Source of the DNA: Segatella hominis
Lineage (GTDB): Bacteria > Bacteroidota > Bacteroidia > Bacteroidales > Bacteroidaceae
DNA: 56,969 bases
NCBI RefSeq assembly: GCF_004535825.1
Contig: NZ_SGVY01000022.1
Location: 1-56,969 of the forward strand
Direction of reading: 5' to 3'
Shown: in pieces, positions 16,902-27,525 of the stretch
How positions within the stretch are numbered: position 1 is the stretch's first letter
Layout of the letters: every line of letters starts with the position of its first letter
The notes under the pieces: model-generated
Database searches by the model: none
What the model was told of the DNA's origin: nothing
Seen by the model: the letters and a program-made list of their open reading frames with translations, nothing else
Made by a program: the position numbers and the translations under genes

Positions 16902-18413
16902 TTATTTATCATCATCTTCCAACAAAGCAGCCACCTTGTTCACGTAAGACTTATAATAAGGTGAGTCTTGGATGTCAGGAGAGAAAGCATTTGAGAGACG
17001 CTGGTTATAAGCCTTGTCCAGAATGTTGAAGAAGTCTCTTTCCAATGCGTATGGAGCGAAAGAAGAGTTGTTATGGTCGAGGATAAACTTCAACTTATTC
17101 TCCAACATACTGATTGGAGACAAACCTTTCTGCTTGGCTATCTTCTCATACTCAGCTGCCACCTTCTTGTCGGCATCAGTAGATGCCACATACTTTGGCA
17201 TCTCAACAGTAGGAAGTTCTACCTCCTTATTAGCAGTTACCTTCTTAGCCTTGAAAGGCTTGCTGAGGATGTCCTTCACTGTCTTCACCAATTCTTCGCC
17301 ACGCAAGTTAAACTTGACGATGTTTCCCTGTGGGTCAATCAGCACGGTATGAGGTACACCACGCACATTGTACAGACGTACGATGTCGGAGCCCCATCCC
17401 TTCAAGGTAGAGACATGAATCCAGTTCTTGTCGGTCATTTGATTCTTGTTGATGCAGTTCACCCACTCGTTCTTCTTACTGTCGATGGAATAGCTGAGCA
17501 CCTTGAAGTTGTCGGAAGATGCAGCCTCAGCCAATGCTTGCTTCACGAAAGGAATCTCACGGCGACAAGGCGCACACCAGGAAGCCCAGATGTCCAAGAA
17601 GACAAACTTGCCCTTCAACTGAGACAACGACAAAGACTTACCATCTAGACCTTTTGCAGAAAAGTCAGGTGCGGCACTCCCCTCTCCCATCTGGTTGGTA
17701 AGGAGCTGATTTGCCAATTCCTTGTAGATAGGATGCTCGTGCAATCTCTCAGGCATAGCCTTCATGAAGACATCATGCAGCACCTGTGGCTTATACATAT
17801 AATAGAGGTCGTACTTCAAGATAAAGAGGGCAGCTTCGCTGTCGATGTGCTTCAAGAAGTAGTCCATCACATCTACCTTATAATATACGCCATTGGCATT
17901 GAACATCGCACTATGATATGGCATGTATTTCATGTCATCCTTGATGATGCTATCAGGCAAAGACTTGCGCAAATTGTCGATATTGCGTTTTGCATCATCA
18001 GCATTCTTGCCGTGCAACAAGACATACCCCTTGAATATGTCATTGTTAGTCGTTCCCTCTGCCTTGGCACCTGTAGGGAAATTGGCATCGAAAGGAAGCA
18101 CCTTGATATTTCCTGGCTCCAAGAGAAGCTGTACTGCACCATTGTCAAAGCCCGTAATCATGGCAGCCTCCGTAAATTCAGGAGCAGTGCCCTCGAAATG
18201 GAAACGGCGATTCTTGACAATAGCAGAATCCAAGAGCACCTCCTCACCATTGACGATATGCTTGAGATACACCTTCTGGATAGCCTTCGGCTCATAACGC
18301 ATAGAGTCACGAGTCATTTCACCATCGATGGTGAAATGTCGGGAGCCTTGCGCCATCAGTGGCAAAACGCCCATGATGCCAAGTGCTAATAACATAATCT
18401 TTTTCTTCTTCAT
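16902..18413 (-). CDS. Exported TlpA-like thioredoxin with DUF4369-like N-terminus
   Basis: 503 aa. Signal peptide MKKKKIMLLALGIMGVLPLMAQ. Residues ~26-110 resemble DUF4369 (beta-rich; KVYLKHIVNGEEVLLDSAIV). A TlpA/ResA thioredoxin fold spans about 245-390, with the active site WASWCAPC (Cys280 and Cys283) and the cis-Pro loop VRGVPHTVLID. An additional ~110-residue C-terminal tail is helical and has no known family. Such proteins reduce disulfides in the periplasm or at the outer membrane. It lies between the tandem metalloprotease and a second, smaller thioredoxin in the same operon. Confidence 0.88.
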   Translation of the reverse strand: MKKKKIMLLALGIMGVLPLMAQGSRHFTIDGEMTRDSMRYEPKAIQKVYLKHIVNGEEVLLDSAIVKNRRFHFEGTAPEFTEAAMITGFDNGAVQLLLEPGNIKVLPFDANFPTGAKAEGTTNNDIFKGYVLLHGKNADDAKRNIDNLRKSLPDSIIKDDMKYMPYHSAMFNANGVYYKVDVMDYFLKHIDSEAALFILKYDLYYMYKPQVLHDVFMKAMPERLHEHPIYKELANQLLTNQMGEGSAAPDFSAKGLDGKSLSLSQLKGKFVFLDIWASWCAPCRREIPFVKQALAEAASSDNFKVLSYSIDSKKNEWVNCINKNQMTDKNWIHVSTLKGWGSDIVRLYNVRGVPHTVLIDPQGNIVKFNLRGEELVKTVKDILSKPFKAKKVTANKEVELPTVEMPKYVASTDADKKVAAEYEKIAKQKGLSPISMLENKLKFILDHNNSSFAPYALERDFFNILDKAYNQRLSNAFSPDIQDSPYYKSYVNKVAALLEDDDK

Positions 18414-18426
18414 AATTATTATCTTG

Positions 18427-19533
18427 TTAGTTATTTGTTAGTTTCTCATTGAGGAAAGCATCCAACTTATCTCCTCTGAGGTTGGTTGCGATGATATGGT
18501 TCTCGCCATCGAGGATGAAGATAGCAGGCACACTCTTCACATCGTAGGTCTGTGCCACCTCGCACTTCCATCCCTTCAGGGAACTGACATTGATCCATGG
18601 CAATCCATCTTGGCTCACCGCTTTCTCCCAACGGTCTTTCACGTTGTCGAGCGAAACACTGATGATTTCCAATCCCTTCTCATGATACTTCTCATAAATC
18701 TTCTTCAACGAAGGATTGTTGAGGCGACAAGGTCCGCACCAAGAAGCCCAGAAATCAACGATTTTCACCTTCGCCTTCACTTGACTGAGGGTAACGACAT
18801 TGCCTTGTAGGTCTTGCAAAGTGAAGTCAGGAGCCTTCTTGCCTTGCGTCACCTTCTCCATGCGTTGGATGCGCTGCAACATGATTCTGCCGCTAGGGGT
18901 ATTCTTAGCCCCCTCACCCATGGAGTTATATAAGCGACGAGTTTCCTCTAGATTCAACTCTGCCATCAAGGCATTGCTATTGTAAGTATAGGCAGCCAAC
19001 ACATCGTCATGCTTCTGCAAGAAAGCCTGCGTCTCGGTATGAACCGACTGACGAAGCGTTTGCAGAGAGTCGTTGGTAGCACTGGCACTGCGGAACTTAT
19101 TGGCAGCTCTCAAAGCATCGTAACGCTCTTGCATTGCCTTGGCTTGCTCATGCAACTCAGCCGAGCGCTTGGAGAAAGCCGTCCACTCATCTTGCAGAGC
19201 GCCTCCCTTGACATAGGCTCTATTGTCATTGCAGAGGAAAGCTTGGTACTTGGCATTAGGTTCCGCAATGAAGTTGAAACCACCACCATAACCTTTCACA
19301 ACCAACTGCGCCATGACAGGTTCCTTGACCATCGCTTTCAACTGAAACTTAGGTGCCTTGAAAGAAGCCGCACCCAAGGTATCCACTTGATTCTCACCCA
19401 CCTGAGCCACCAAAACAAGTTGCCCGGATGGTATTCCCTCTATCTTGCCCGACACGGTCATATTAGACTGGGCGTAAACCTGAAAAGCACCACTCGCCAA
19501 AGCGAGCAGTGACATAGATATGCGTTGTATCAT
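18427..19533 (-). CDS. Exported TlpA-like thioredoxin, DUF4369 type
   Basis: 368 aa with a signal peptide ending at about residue 21 (FQVYAQ). A DUF4369-type N-terminal beta domain (MTVSGKIEGIPSGQLVLVAQ) is followed by a helical linker (about 110-225) and a TlpA thioredoxin domain with WASWCGPC (Cys266, Cys269) and cis-Pro loop VKSVPAIFIL. Its start overlaps the stop of the PKD-like gene by ATGA, so the two are translationally coupled. It is shorter than its neighbour and lacks the C-terminal tail, so the two are paralogues but not recent copies. Confidence 0.9.
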   Translation of the reverse strand: MIQRISMSLLALASGAFQVYAQSNMTVSGKIEGIPSGQLVLVAQVGENQVDTLGAASFKAPKFQLKAMVKEPVMAQLVVKGYGGGFNFIAEPNAKYQAFLCNDNRAYVKGGALQDEWTAFSKRSAELHEQAKAMQERYDALRAANKFRSASATNDSLQTLRQSVHTETQAFLQKHDDVLAAYTYNSNALMAELNLEETRRLYNSMGEGAKNTPSGRIMLQRIQRMEKVTQGKKAPDFTLQDLQGNVVTLSQVKAKVKIVDFWASWCGPCRLNNPSLKKIYEKYHEKGLEIISVSLDNVKDRWEKAVSQDGLPWINVSSLKGWKCEVAQTYDVKSVPAIFILDGENHIIATNLRGDKLDAFLNEKLTNN

Positions 19534-21287
19534 TGACTATCTTTACTGAATGAATACATGTGAGCGAACTGCACATCAAGGATTTTGCCGAAGGCATTGC
19601 CGTCAGCATCCTTGTCACAGAACATCGTATAACTCTCATCCACATCGGCAGAAGTAGTGAGCTTGATTTCTGCCACTGCACCATTGTCACCCTTGTTCAT
19701 ACCGATGCTGAGGTAAAGACCTAAATCACCGAAGTTGGACGACAACGTACTATTACTCTCTGAGTCATAAGTACGGAACTTGATGATGCTTACTGTATAG
19801 CCCACTGGAGCCGTATAGATTACTTCCTCATCACCATTCGACAGATTGTGACGAATCACTTGGTCATCCTTGGCATAGAAGATATAGTTGGTAGAGAACC
19901 AAGGGTTGTAAGTGATGCTAGCCAAGTTGCTGCCCGGATGGAAATCAGGAAGGCGCTTGCCTGTGATGGTATAGGCTGCCTCTGAAGAAGAAGCATCCTC
20001 ATCGTCACCACCTCTTGTAGCCTTCGCCTTACTATTCTTTCCACCATCGACAGAAGTCAACTCATAGAGATAGAAGTTGTCTGCATTGTCCTTGAAGATG
20101 AATTGTGGCTTGGCATCCTCGAAGAACTCAGAGTGAGAAGCGATGAAAGCATATACAGCCTGCTTGCCCACTGGTGACAACGAACCCAAGGAAGAGAAAT
20201 CTACATGAGCATCCTTGACCGCCATAGAACTCTGTGTACCAGCAAGGCCATCCATACTCCAAGCAGGAACATAGTCACCATTCGACTGATAGATGAATCG
20301 GTTGTTCTTGGCATCCCACAAGACGAAGTTGTCTGCCGTAACAGTAGCTGCGGTCACCTGATAATCACCAGGATGGAGTGTGTTATCATAGGAAGCAGCA
20401 CCAGGCACCATGAAGTAAGGAGCCATCTTGCCAATATAGAACTGACCATCACGAGAAATCAAACAGTCAAACTTATTAAACGTAGCACTACTGCCCACAT
20501 CAACGAGTCGGCTAGCCACAAAAGGGGTTGACCCTGTCGGAACCAATGGCACATCAAAGCGCTGGAGTCCTTTCAAGGTATTGTAAGAATAACCACGTCC
20601 ATCAGCATTGAACACCATCAAAGCAGCCGTTGCCGTTCTGGAAGAAATATAAGTGGTGAAGCCCAACTTAATGGCATTAGAGAATACATTATCGGTAGTT
20701 GTTGGAAAGGCAGTCTGATAAGCATTGCTTCTACTCTCCAAACTGCTTCCTATCTTCTCCACGTTACCCAAGTAGGTCTCGCTACCCTTCTGATGCAAGA
20801 AGAACAAGCTATTCTTGAACAAGAGACGAGTCTTTACATTCAAGTTGGCATAGTAATCCAAATCGGTGGTCTTGTCCTTTACTACCATCATCAAGTTATA
20901 ACTTCTATCGGTATTGGCAGGGAAATCCAAATCGACATAACCTCTTGTATGAAGTGTGTCACGGAGCGTCTTGGTTGTCTCACGACCTGTCATCGGATTG
21001 GTTTCCGTTACCTTATAGGAAGAATACCAAGTGAAGTCAAGGTTGTCATAGTTGTCAGCCAAGGTCTGCTTTAAATTGGCTTCCACTCTCTGCACCTTGT
21101 TTTCCGTCATAGGCATCTGGATTTCGATGACGCTACCCGACACGCCCGCGTATGCACTCGGCGTGTAGGTCACATCACTGATATCGACCTTGTTGAGATC
21201 ATCGAAATGATAATCATAGTTGCCTTTATCCTCATAGCAGGAAGTGAGCATCAAAGCACTCATGGCAACATATAGTATTTTTTTCAT
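19530..21287 (-). CDS. PKD-like surface lipoprotein of a SusCD system
   Basis: 585 aa. Lipoprotein signal MKKILYVAMSALMLTSCYED with the lipid-anchored Cys at 17, followed by acidic residues as in surface-exported Bacteroidota lipoproteins. The N-terminal part looks like the PKD-like family found beside SusD genes (YDYHFDDLNKVDISD...), and the rest is beta-rich with repeated short strands (about residues 170-560). It contains an acidic loop (KATRGGDDEDASSSEA). Position in the SusC-SusD-DUF4843 cluster suggests an accessory substrate-binding subunit of the outer membrane complex. Confidence 0.75.
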   Translation of the reverse strand: MKKILYVAMSALMLTSCYEDKGNYDYHFDDLNKVDISDVTYTPSAYAGVSGSVIEIQMPMTENKVQRVEANLKQTLADNYDNLDFTWYSSYKVTETNPMTGRETTKTLRDTLHTRGYVDLDFPANTDRSYNLMMVVKDKTTDLDYYANLNVKTRLLFKNSLFFLHQKGSETYLGNVEKIGSSLESRSNAYQTAFPTTTDNVFSNAIKLGFTTYISSRTATAALMVFNADGRGYSYNTLKGLQRFDVPLVPTGSTPFVASRLVDVGSSATFNKFDCLISRDGQFYIGKMAPYFMVPGAASYDNTLHPGDYQVTAATVTADNFVLWDAKNNRFIYQSNGDYVPAWSMDGLAGTQSSMAVKDAHVDFSSLGSLSPVGKQAVYAFIASHSEFFEDAKPQFIFKDNADNFYLYELTSVDGGKNSKAKATRGGDDEDASSSEAAYTITGKRLPDFHPGSNLASITYNPWFSTNYIFYAKDDQVIRHNLSNGDEEVIYTAPVGYTVSIIKFRTYDSESNSTLSSNFGDLGLYLSIGMNKGDNGAVAEIKLTTSADVDESYTMFCDKDADGNAFGKILDVQFAHMYSFSKDSQ

Positions 21288-21308
21288 AATCCTTCTGTTT
21301 TAGAATAT

Positions 21309-22625
21309 TTATTTTCTCTTCTGGCTCTTGGCTTCTGGCTCTACTACACCATCAGGGAACAAGTTTGGTTCCGCTGCCTTAAACATAGTGTAGAGATAAT
21401 AGATGACCTGCTCGCCATAGTACATACTATTCCAGTTGGCATTAGCGTCCCATACTGGAACATTCTGCATACTGGCATCATCCCATTGCAATGACACTGG
21501 GAAGAGTGTGAATGGCTTGAAACTATCACCTGCCTCTTGCTTGGCTATCTGAATCATCTTCTTGTACTTGTCTGCAGAGTAAGCACCATAATATTTCTCT
21601 ATCATAGGCTTAGTCTGCTCATCTGTCCAGAAGGCTGGTTCCACAACGTCATAATCTACGCCATCCACCATTGGAACACTAAACGCAGAGTTGAATCCCC
21701 AGAAGTTGTAGCCTTGCTCAAACAGATTGTTGTAGTTCTCCATCATGAGGCGAACGGCATTTTTGTTGGCTGCCACAAGAACTTGCTCATTATTAGATCC
21801 CAATTCTTGCTCCTCATTCTGAGTATTAATACCCAAGCTTGAAGCCAAAGTACCAAAGCCATAACCATCATAATAGCCAAAGTACTTATCCTGAAGATCA
21901 CCCCAATAATCTGGTCGGTCGTACTCACCATAATAGTAATCACCACCCAAGAAAGGAATGTCGTATGGAATCGCTTCGTTAGGATTTTCCTTATGCCACT
22001 CTCTTACGGCAGTAATCAAAGCTGGATTGTAAGTATTGCACTGCACGTCACTTCTATCATTGCAGAAATCAGCCTTTCTCAAAGTCTTGGCGATAAACTT
22101 ATACTTATCCTTGCTATAAGCGCCATAGATGTCATCATCCCAATTGGATGGCTCGGTATATGACTCTGTAGTATAGATAATGAAGCTGTCGAAGTCCTTC
22201 ATGCTCTTATCCCCTTGCTCAAAGGAAATCTTTGCCGCATAAGTGACATTTTCTTGTGCAGGGCGAGCTACTGCTACATACACGGTAGTGTCGTATGCAC
22301 CTGCCTTCAACTCCACCTTTGGCAAAGTAACCGAAGCCTCATCATATCCATCTACAGCATCAGCCTTGAGGGTAATAGGAGTTACCTTGTCTGACAAATG
22401 ACCCAAGAGACGGATACGAACAGGTACATATCCCACCTCTGGCTCTGTAACTACAGAGTCGGCGAAGTTGATAGTGGAAGTCAAGTCATCCTTAGAGTCA
22501 TAATTGAAGTAGAAGCCATCCGATTCACCTCCAAACAAGGTTGGATCTTCCTTGCTACAAGCAGAGAAGACACCTGCGAGGATGACCATTCCCAATATGT
22601 ATAATGTATTTAAATGTCGTTTCAT
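21309..22625 (-). CDS. DUF4843 surface lipoprotein of a SusCD system
   Basis: 438 aa. Lipobox ILAGVFSACSKEDP with Cys at about residue 23. The DUF4843 N-terminal region is recognisable (FYFNYDSKDDLTSTINFADS and VPVRIRLLGHLSDK, followed by the conserved VELKAGAYDTTVYVAV). The second half is rich in Tyr, Trp and Asp and may form the binding surface. DUF4843 proteins usually sit beside SusD and PKD-like lipoproteins, as here. The start codon of this gene is 2 bp downstream of the SusD stop. Confidence 0.8.
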   Translation of the reverse strand: MKRHLNTLYILGMVILAGVFSACSKEDPTLFGGESDGFYFNYDSKDDLTSTINFADSVVTEPEVGYVPVRIRLLGHLSDKVTPITLKADAVDGYDEASVTLPKVELKAGAYDTTVYVAVARPAQENVTYAAKISFEQGDKSMKDFDSFIIYTTESYTEPSNWDDDIYGAYSKDKYKFIAKTLRKADFCNDRSDVQCNTYNPALITAVREWHKENPNEAIPYDIPFLGGDYYYGEYDRPDYWGDLQDKYFGYYDGYGFGTLASSLGINTQNEEQELGSNNEQVLVAANKNAVRLMMENYNNLFEQGYNFWGFNSAFSVPMVDGVDYDVVEPAFWTDEQTKPMIEKYYGAYSADKYKKMIQIAKQEAGDSFKPFTLFPVSLQWDDASMQNVPVWDANANWNSMYYGEQVIYYLYTMFKAAEPNLFPDGVVEPEAKSQKRK

Positions 22626-22627
22626 AA

Positions 22628-24070
22628 TTAATTGTTTGATGTATTGTTAGATTCCTCATCTGTCCATCCATATTCCTTCTCACCATCTGGCAATGGGAAT
22701 ACATAACGGTTTTCCGACATGCTCACGACATCATCGGTATTTACATCGTGAGAGTAATCAAGAGAGGTGATACCATGACGTTTCAAGAAATAGAAGTATT
22801 GACCCTCTGCATAGAACTCCTTACGATATTCCTTGCTCAAAGCCTCAGTTCTAGCATCCTCATTAGCAAATGAGGTATAAGCTGAAGAGTTGGAGATACC
22901 ACGACGACTTCTTACGATGTTGATATATCGTGGTGCATCTGCCAATGGTGACATCTCGCAAAGGATGTAATACATCTCCGGAAGACGAACCAATGGGATG
23001 ATGCCATCGTCATTCTTCAGATACTTACGACTGATGACACGACTCACTCCATCATATACATAAACTCCAGCACCACGACGGGCACGGATGTCAGCATCAC
23101 GCTCGTTACCCTCTGCCTCGAAGATACGCTTATAGTTTGCCAAACTTGTCCAATACTGAGTAGTGAAGCTAGGTCCTTCGGCAAAATAAGACGAGATATT
23201 GTCGCTCATCTGATACTTGTTGATGCCAAAGAGTGTCTCTGTATATTGAGCAGGATCATTGGTATTGGAAGTCTGCAAAGCCAAACCACTATGGTTGATT
23301 ACCTCCTCTGCACTGGCGATAGCCTTGTCTGCCTCTCCTGCATAGCAAGCCACACGAGCCTCCAAAGCTTTCACCGCATAATAGTTCATACGATTTCTAC
23401 GCTCATTGTCTGCCAGGTTGGTAGCCTTGTCTGCTGCCAGGTATTGCTCGGCTTTCTCCAAGTCTGCCTCTATTTTCTGTACGATAGTCTCGGCTGAGAG
23501 GCGAGGAAGTTTCTCACTGTTTGCTACCTCACGATATGGAATTGTCAAGGTTGACTTACCTGTCTGATAATTCATAGGTCCCCAGCCACGCAACAAGTCG
23601 AAATGGAGATAAGCTCTCAAGGCGTATGCCTCACCATAGTAGAGGTTGCGAGTCTGTTCATCGAGAACTCGTGTTCCATTCTTATCCAACCACTTGATGA
23701 GGTTATTGGCATTGGCAATCAAGTTGTAAGACTTCAGCCAAATTGCTGCCAAACGAGACTTGGTGTAGTAGCCATCTGATTGCTGTTCATACTGATAGAT
23801 TGCCTCACGATCGGTAGTTCCGTCTGGAATGCAGTCGTAAAGTTGAGCCAACTGGTCGATAAGGCCAAAGCTCATGTCGTGTCCGTAGCTGTCTTCATCC
23901 GTCAAGGAGATATAGATACCAGCCAAGGCACTCTCAAAACCCTCTGGTGTCTCAAACAACTCTTCTGCCTTCACGTCGGTCTTAGGACTGACATCAAACC
24001 AGTCTGAGCATGAGGTCAGGCAGGCAGAAGCCACTGCTATTACACCTATATATAATAATCTGAATTTCAT
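22628..24070 (-). CDS. SusD/RagB-type outer membrane lipoprotein
   Basis: 480 aa. Signal peptide and lipobox ASACLTSCSDWFDV, with Cys at about 21. The N-terminal SusD-like region (KAEELFETPEGFESALAGIY) includes the typical alanine-rich TPR helices (AYALRAYLHFDLLRGWGPMN) and the conserved C-terminal RagB/SusD end (KEYRKEFYAEGQYFYFLKRH). SusD proteins form the hinged lid on the SusC barrel and bind glycans or peptides at the cell surface. It follows the SusC gene by 11 bp. Confidence 0.95.
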   Translation of the reverse strand: MKFRLLYIGVIAVASACLTSCSDWFDVSPKTDVKAEELFETPEGFESALAGIYISLTDEDSYGHDMSFGLIDQLAQLYDCIPDGTTDREAIYQYEQQSDGYYTKSRLAAIWLKSYNLIANANNLIKWLDKNGTRVLDEQTRNLYYGEAYALRAYLHFDLLRGWGPMNYQTGKSTLTIPYREVANSEKLPRLSAETIVQKIEADLEKAEQYLAADKATNLADNERRNRMNYYAVKALEARVACYAGEADKAIASAEEVINHSGLALQTSNTNDPAQYTETLFGINKYQMSDNISSYFAEGPSFTTQYWTSLANYKRIFEAEGNERDADIRARRGAGVYVYDGVSRVISRKYLKNDDGIIPLVRLPEMYYILCEMSPLADAPRYINIVRSRRGISNSSAYTSFANEDARTEALSKEYRKEFYAEGQYFYFLKRHGITSLDYSHDVNTDDVVSMSENRYVFPLPDGEKEYGWTDEESNNTSNN

Positions 24071-24081
24071 AATTTACAATA

Positions 24082-27000
24082 TTATTTGAAGATAAGTGAC
24101 AGAGATAATGTATATGAGCGAGCGAATGGATAATCCAAACCTCTCTCCATCTTGATGCGAGACAGTCTGAACAAGTCGTTTGTCGTGAAGTTGAGCGACA
24201 AGACATCAATGTTCATCTTGCGCAAGAAGTTGAACTTCTCATAGCGCATACGATAGCCCACGCTCATGGTTGACATCTTCAACTCGTCATCATCCATGAT
24301 GAAACGGGTACTCTGCTCTGTCTGACTAGCACTGGCATCCAAGGAGAACTTCTTGAAATAGGTAACATCTCCTGGCTTCTGCCAACGGCTGGTCATAGCA
24401 CGCTTGTCCAAGTTGTAAGCGATGTTACGATTCTCAATCTTGTCCACCAAGGTAGAGTTATATACAATACCACCCCATTTATAAGTGAAACCGACATTGA
24501 AGGTCAAGTCCTTATAGTTGAGTGAGCTACTGATGGTACCGCTCACCTTTGGATTGGTATCACCTACTGGCACCTTGTCATTACTGTTCCATTCAAAGGT
24601 CTTCTGTCCATCACGTGTCAAGAACACTTCCTTACCTGTCACGGGGTCGATACCCAAGGAACGAACCGTAAACAAGGTGGTGGTAGAATAGCCCTCTTGC
24701 AAGATTGGCAGTGGCGCACTCTTGGAAGCCAACTGGCGCTCGTTGATCTTACGGAGATAATCCGAGATCTTACGAATCTTGTTCTTGTTATGGTTGGCGT
24801 TGGCATTGATGGTCCAATAGAGTTGCTTACGCAAGTTCTGGTAAGCGATGACATTCAAAGACACATCGAAACCGCGGTTCTGCAACTCACCTGCATTGAT
24901 GTTCTGAGAGTTGAAACCGGTAGATGGAGCCAAGTCATACTGGGTCATCATTTGGCGAGTGATGTTGTTGTAGTAGTTGAACGAAGCATTGATGCGGTTC
25001 TTCCAGAAACCGATGTCAACTCCCAAGCTCAACTGGTCGGTCTTAGCCCACTTCAAGTCAGGATTGTTCAAACCCTGCAACATTGCACCCAAGGTTCCGA
25101 ATGAGTTGTATGGTTTCATCGTATTGGTGAAGGTATAGAACTCAATGGTCTCGTAAGGAATAGAACTTTGCTCACCAGTCACACCATAAGTAGCACGGAA
25201 CACCAAGTTGGAGATACGACCTTCGAGCCATTTCTCTCGATAAGCATTCCAGCGTACACCGGTTGACCAGAATGGGGTAAAGTTATTATTGGTATAGCGA
25301 GAGGAGTTCTCCTCACTCAAGTTGAAATCAACAGAGTATCTATTGTCATAGCTATATGAAATCTGTCCGATAAAGCTCATGGTACGTGATATGGCTTCCG
25401 AACCACTTGGATTGGTTGACATCTTGTTACCGAAGATGAAATCATCCATGTGACGGTCAGGATAACCAGTGGCAGAAAGGTTTACATAGTTATTGCGATC
25501 CTCATTCACAGTCCAGTTGGCAAACATACTGATCAAGTGCTTGTCGATAGGCAAGTTGTAGTTGATACCCATGTTGCTAGACCAAGAGGTGGACTCACCA
25601 GTGTTCTTGGTATAACTACCCTTCAAAGTCTTGTCTGTCTCGTTGGCAAAGTCTGTATGGTCAGCAGGCAAGAATCTCTCTGTACGTGCAGTTCCACGAG
25701 TATATTGCAAAGACTCCGTGAAGCGCAAGTTGTCGAGAATCATGTACTCGAAGTTCAAACTGCTGGCTATGCTGAGGCTTCTAGAGAAGTCCTTGACACC
25801 GATATTTGAGTTGTAAAGTGGGTTAGTTACGGTAGTACTTCCCGCAGCAGTAAAGTTATCCAATATCTGGTCATAACCTCCTTGCGCATTGGTCATGCGG
25901 TAGTATGGGTTTGCCTGACTATAAGATGAATAGGAACCGTATGGAGAATTGTTACCAGATGTTTCCGACAAGTTGATGTTGGCTCCTACGGTAACACGCT
26001 TTTTACGATAAGTCATGGAGAAGTCAACACCCTTGGTATTGTTGGATGATCCCTTCATCACACCTGGTTGGAAGGCTGCATTGACACCCAAGCTATATCT
26101 GAACACATCCGTACCACCTGCGGCAGTCAAGGAGTGACGTGTCTGTACGGCTGTACGCAAAGGTTGTGAGAGCCAATAGGAATCAACACCTGCCAACACA
26201 TTGCGACGCAATTCGTTATAGCGGTTCATGCTGCTTACGCTATTAGGGTCATAAACACCTGCCATCCACTCAGTCTGCAACTTCTCGGCTGCATTCATCA
26301 TGTTATAATCGGTCAAGTCTGGTGACTGAATAGTCAATGTTCCATTGTAAGCCACAGACAAGGCGCCATCAGGAGCCACCTTTGTAGTGATAACCACAAC
26401 GCCATTACTTGCCTTCGAACCATAGATAGAGGTAGCGGCAGCATCCTTGAGGATTGTCACATCGTCAATACGCTCTGGGTCGAGGGAAAGGATACGAGTC
26501 ATAGGTACTACGAAACCATCAAGTACAAACAAAGGTGTATTCGGACGACTTGATACGTTGTCAAGCAACAAGTCCATAGAATTCATGTTAGACACAGAAC
26601 CCAACGATTGGTCACCACGCATCTGAAACTCTGGCTGCGCAGTAGGGTCAGAACCATTCGAGTTGTTCTCCTTCACCTTGAAACTAGGGTCAAAGAACTG
26701 AAGGCTCTTCAATATATTGTTTGGATCGATACGGCGCAATTCGTCACCCTTCACCGTAACATAGTTACCAGTAAAGCTCTTCTTGTTGCGTCAGCTGATA
26801 CCTGTAACAACCACCTCATCCACATTGTTAGCATTGGCTGTCAACACAATCTTCATATCACGATTTGGACGAAGAATCTGGATAGACTTGGTCTCGTAAC
26901 CGATATAAGAAATACTGATGGATGACTTACGGTTGATGCGCAAACTGAACTTACCATCCTCATCGGTAATACATCCAGAAGCGCCCTTCTGCTTGGTTCC

Positions 27001-27471
27001 ATTGGTGACTGATACGGTAGCACCCACCAATGGTTGATGGTCGTCACCTCCAATGATAACACCACCAATAATAAAACTCTGCGCATCGTCTTCTTGTCGT
27101 TCGTAAGAAGATATGACGATGGCACGGTGTCCACCTTGGTAGTCGATGCGAACATTTTGGTTACCAATCAATTCGCCCAGCACCTTGTCAAGTGGTTTGT
27201 CCTTGACATTCAAGGTGGTGAGATCATTGATACCCACAAGTGTCACACCCTGGAAGATCAAATCGGCATTGACCGACTTGGCTACTTTCTTCAGCACACT
27301 TCCCAATGTCTCATTACTTACTCGCAATGTCACCTTTTCCTCTTTCCATCCATCATCAGAAGGACGTACTTTTTGCGCATTGGCTGAAAGTGGAGGGAAC
27401 ATCTGAACAGGCGCTCCTACCAAAAGGCTTGCGAGACAAGTAGATTTCAATAAGAATTCTCTTTGCTTCAT
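24082..27471 (-). pseudogene. SusC/RagA TonB-dependent transporter with an in-frame TGA
   Basis: A SusC gene of 1130 codons split by one stop. The 5' part (26791-27471, 226 aa) holds a signal peptide, an STN domain (about residues 45-120), a carboxypeptidase-regulatory-like domain (about 130-212) and the hallmark DEVVVTG just before TGA (codon 227, complement of 26791-26793). The same frame continues at once with RNKKSFTGNYV, the plug domain (FVLDGFVVPMTRILSLDPER...) and the whole 22-stranded barrel to the terminal ...RSYTLSLSLIFK. No frameshift is needed: a single base change would restore the gene. Restart at the GTG at 26754 would lack a signal peptide, so I do not expect a working pore. 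Partner of SusD downstream. No FecR-type anti-sigma factor is adjacent, although STN domains usually act with one. Confidence 0.88.
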
Positions 27472-27525
27472 GAACTTTTCGTTTAATTGAACTCTCTCTT
27501 ATGTTGTTTATATTTATTATTTCTA

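Noticed and set aside
26791-26793. TGA recoding or selenocysteine in SusC
   Set aside because: No selenocysteine element is visible, other genes in the window end in TGA, and TonB-dependent transporters have no known use of selenocysteine here; a plain nonsense change is simpler.
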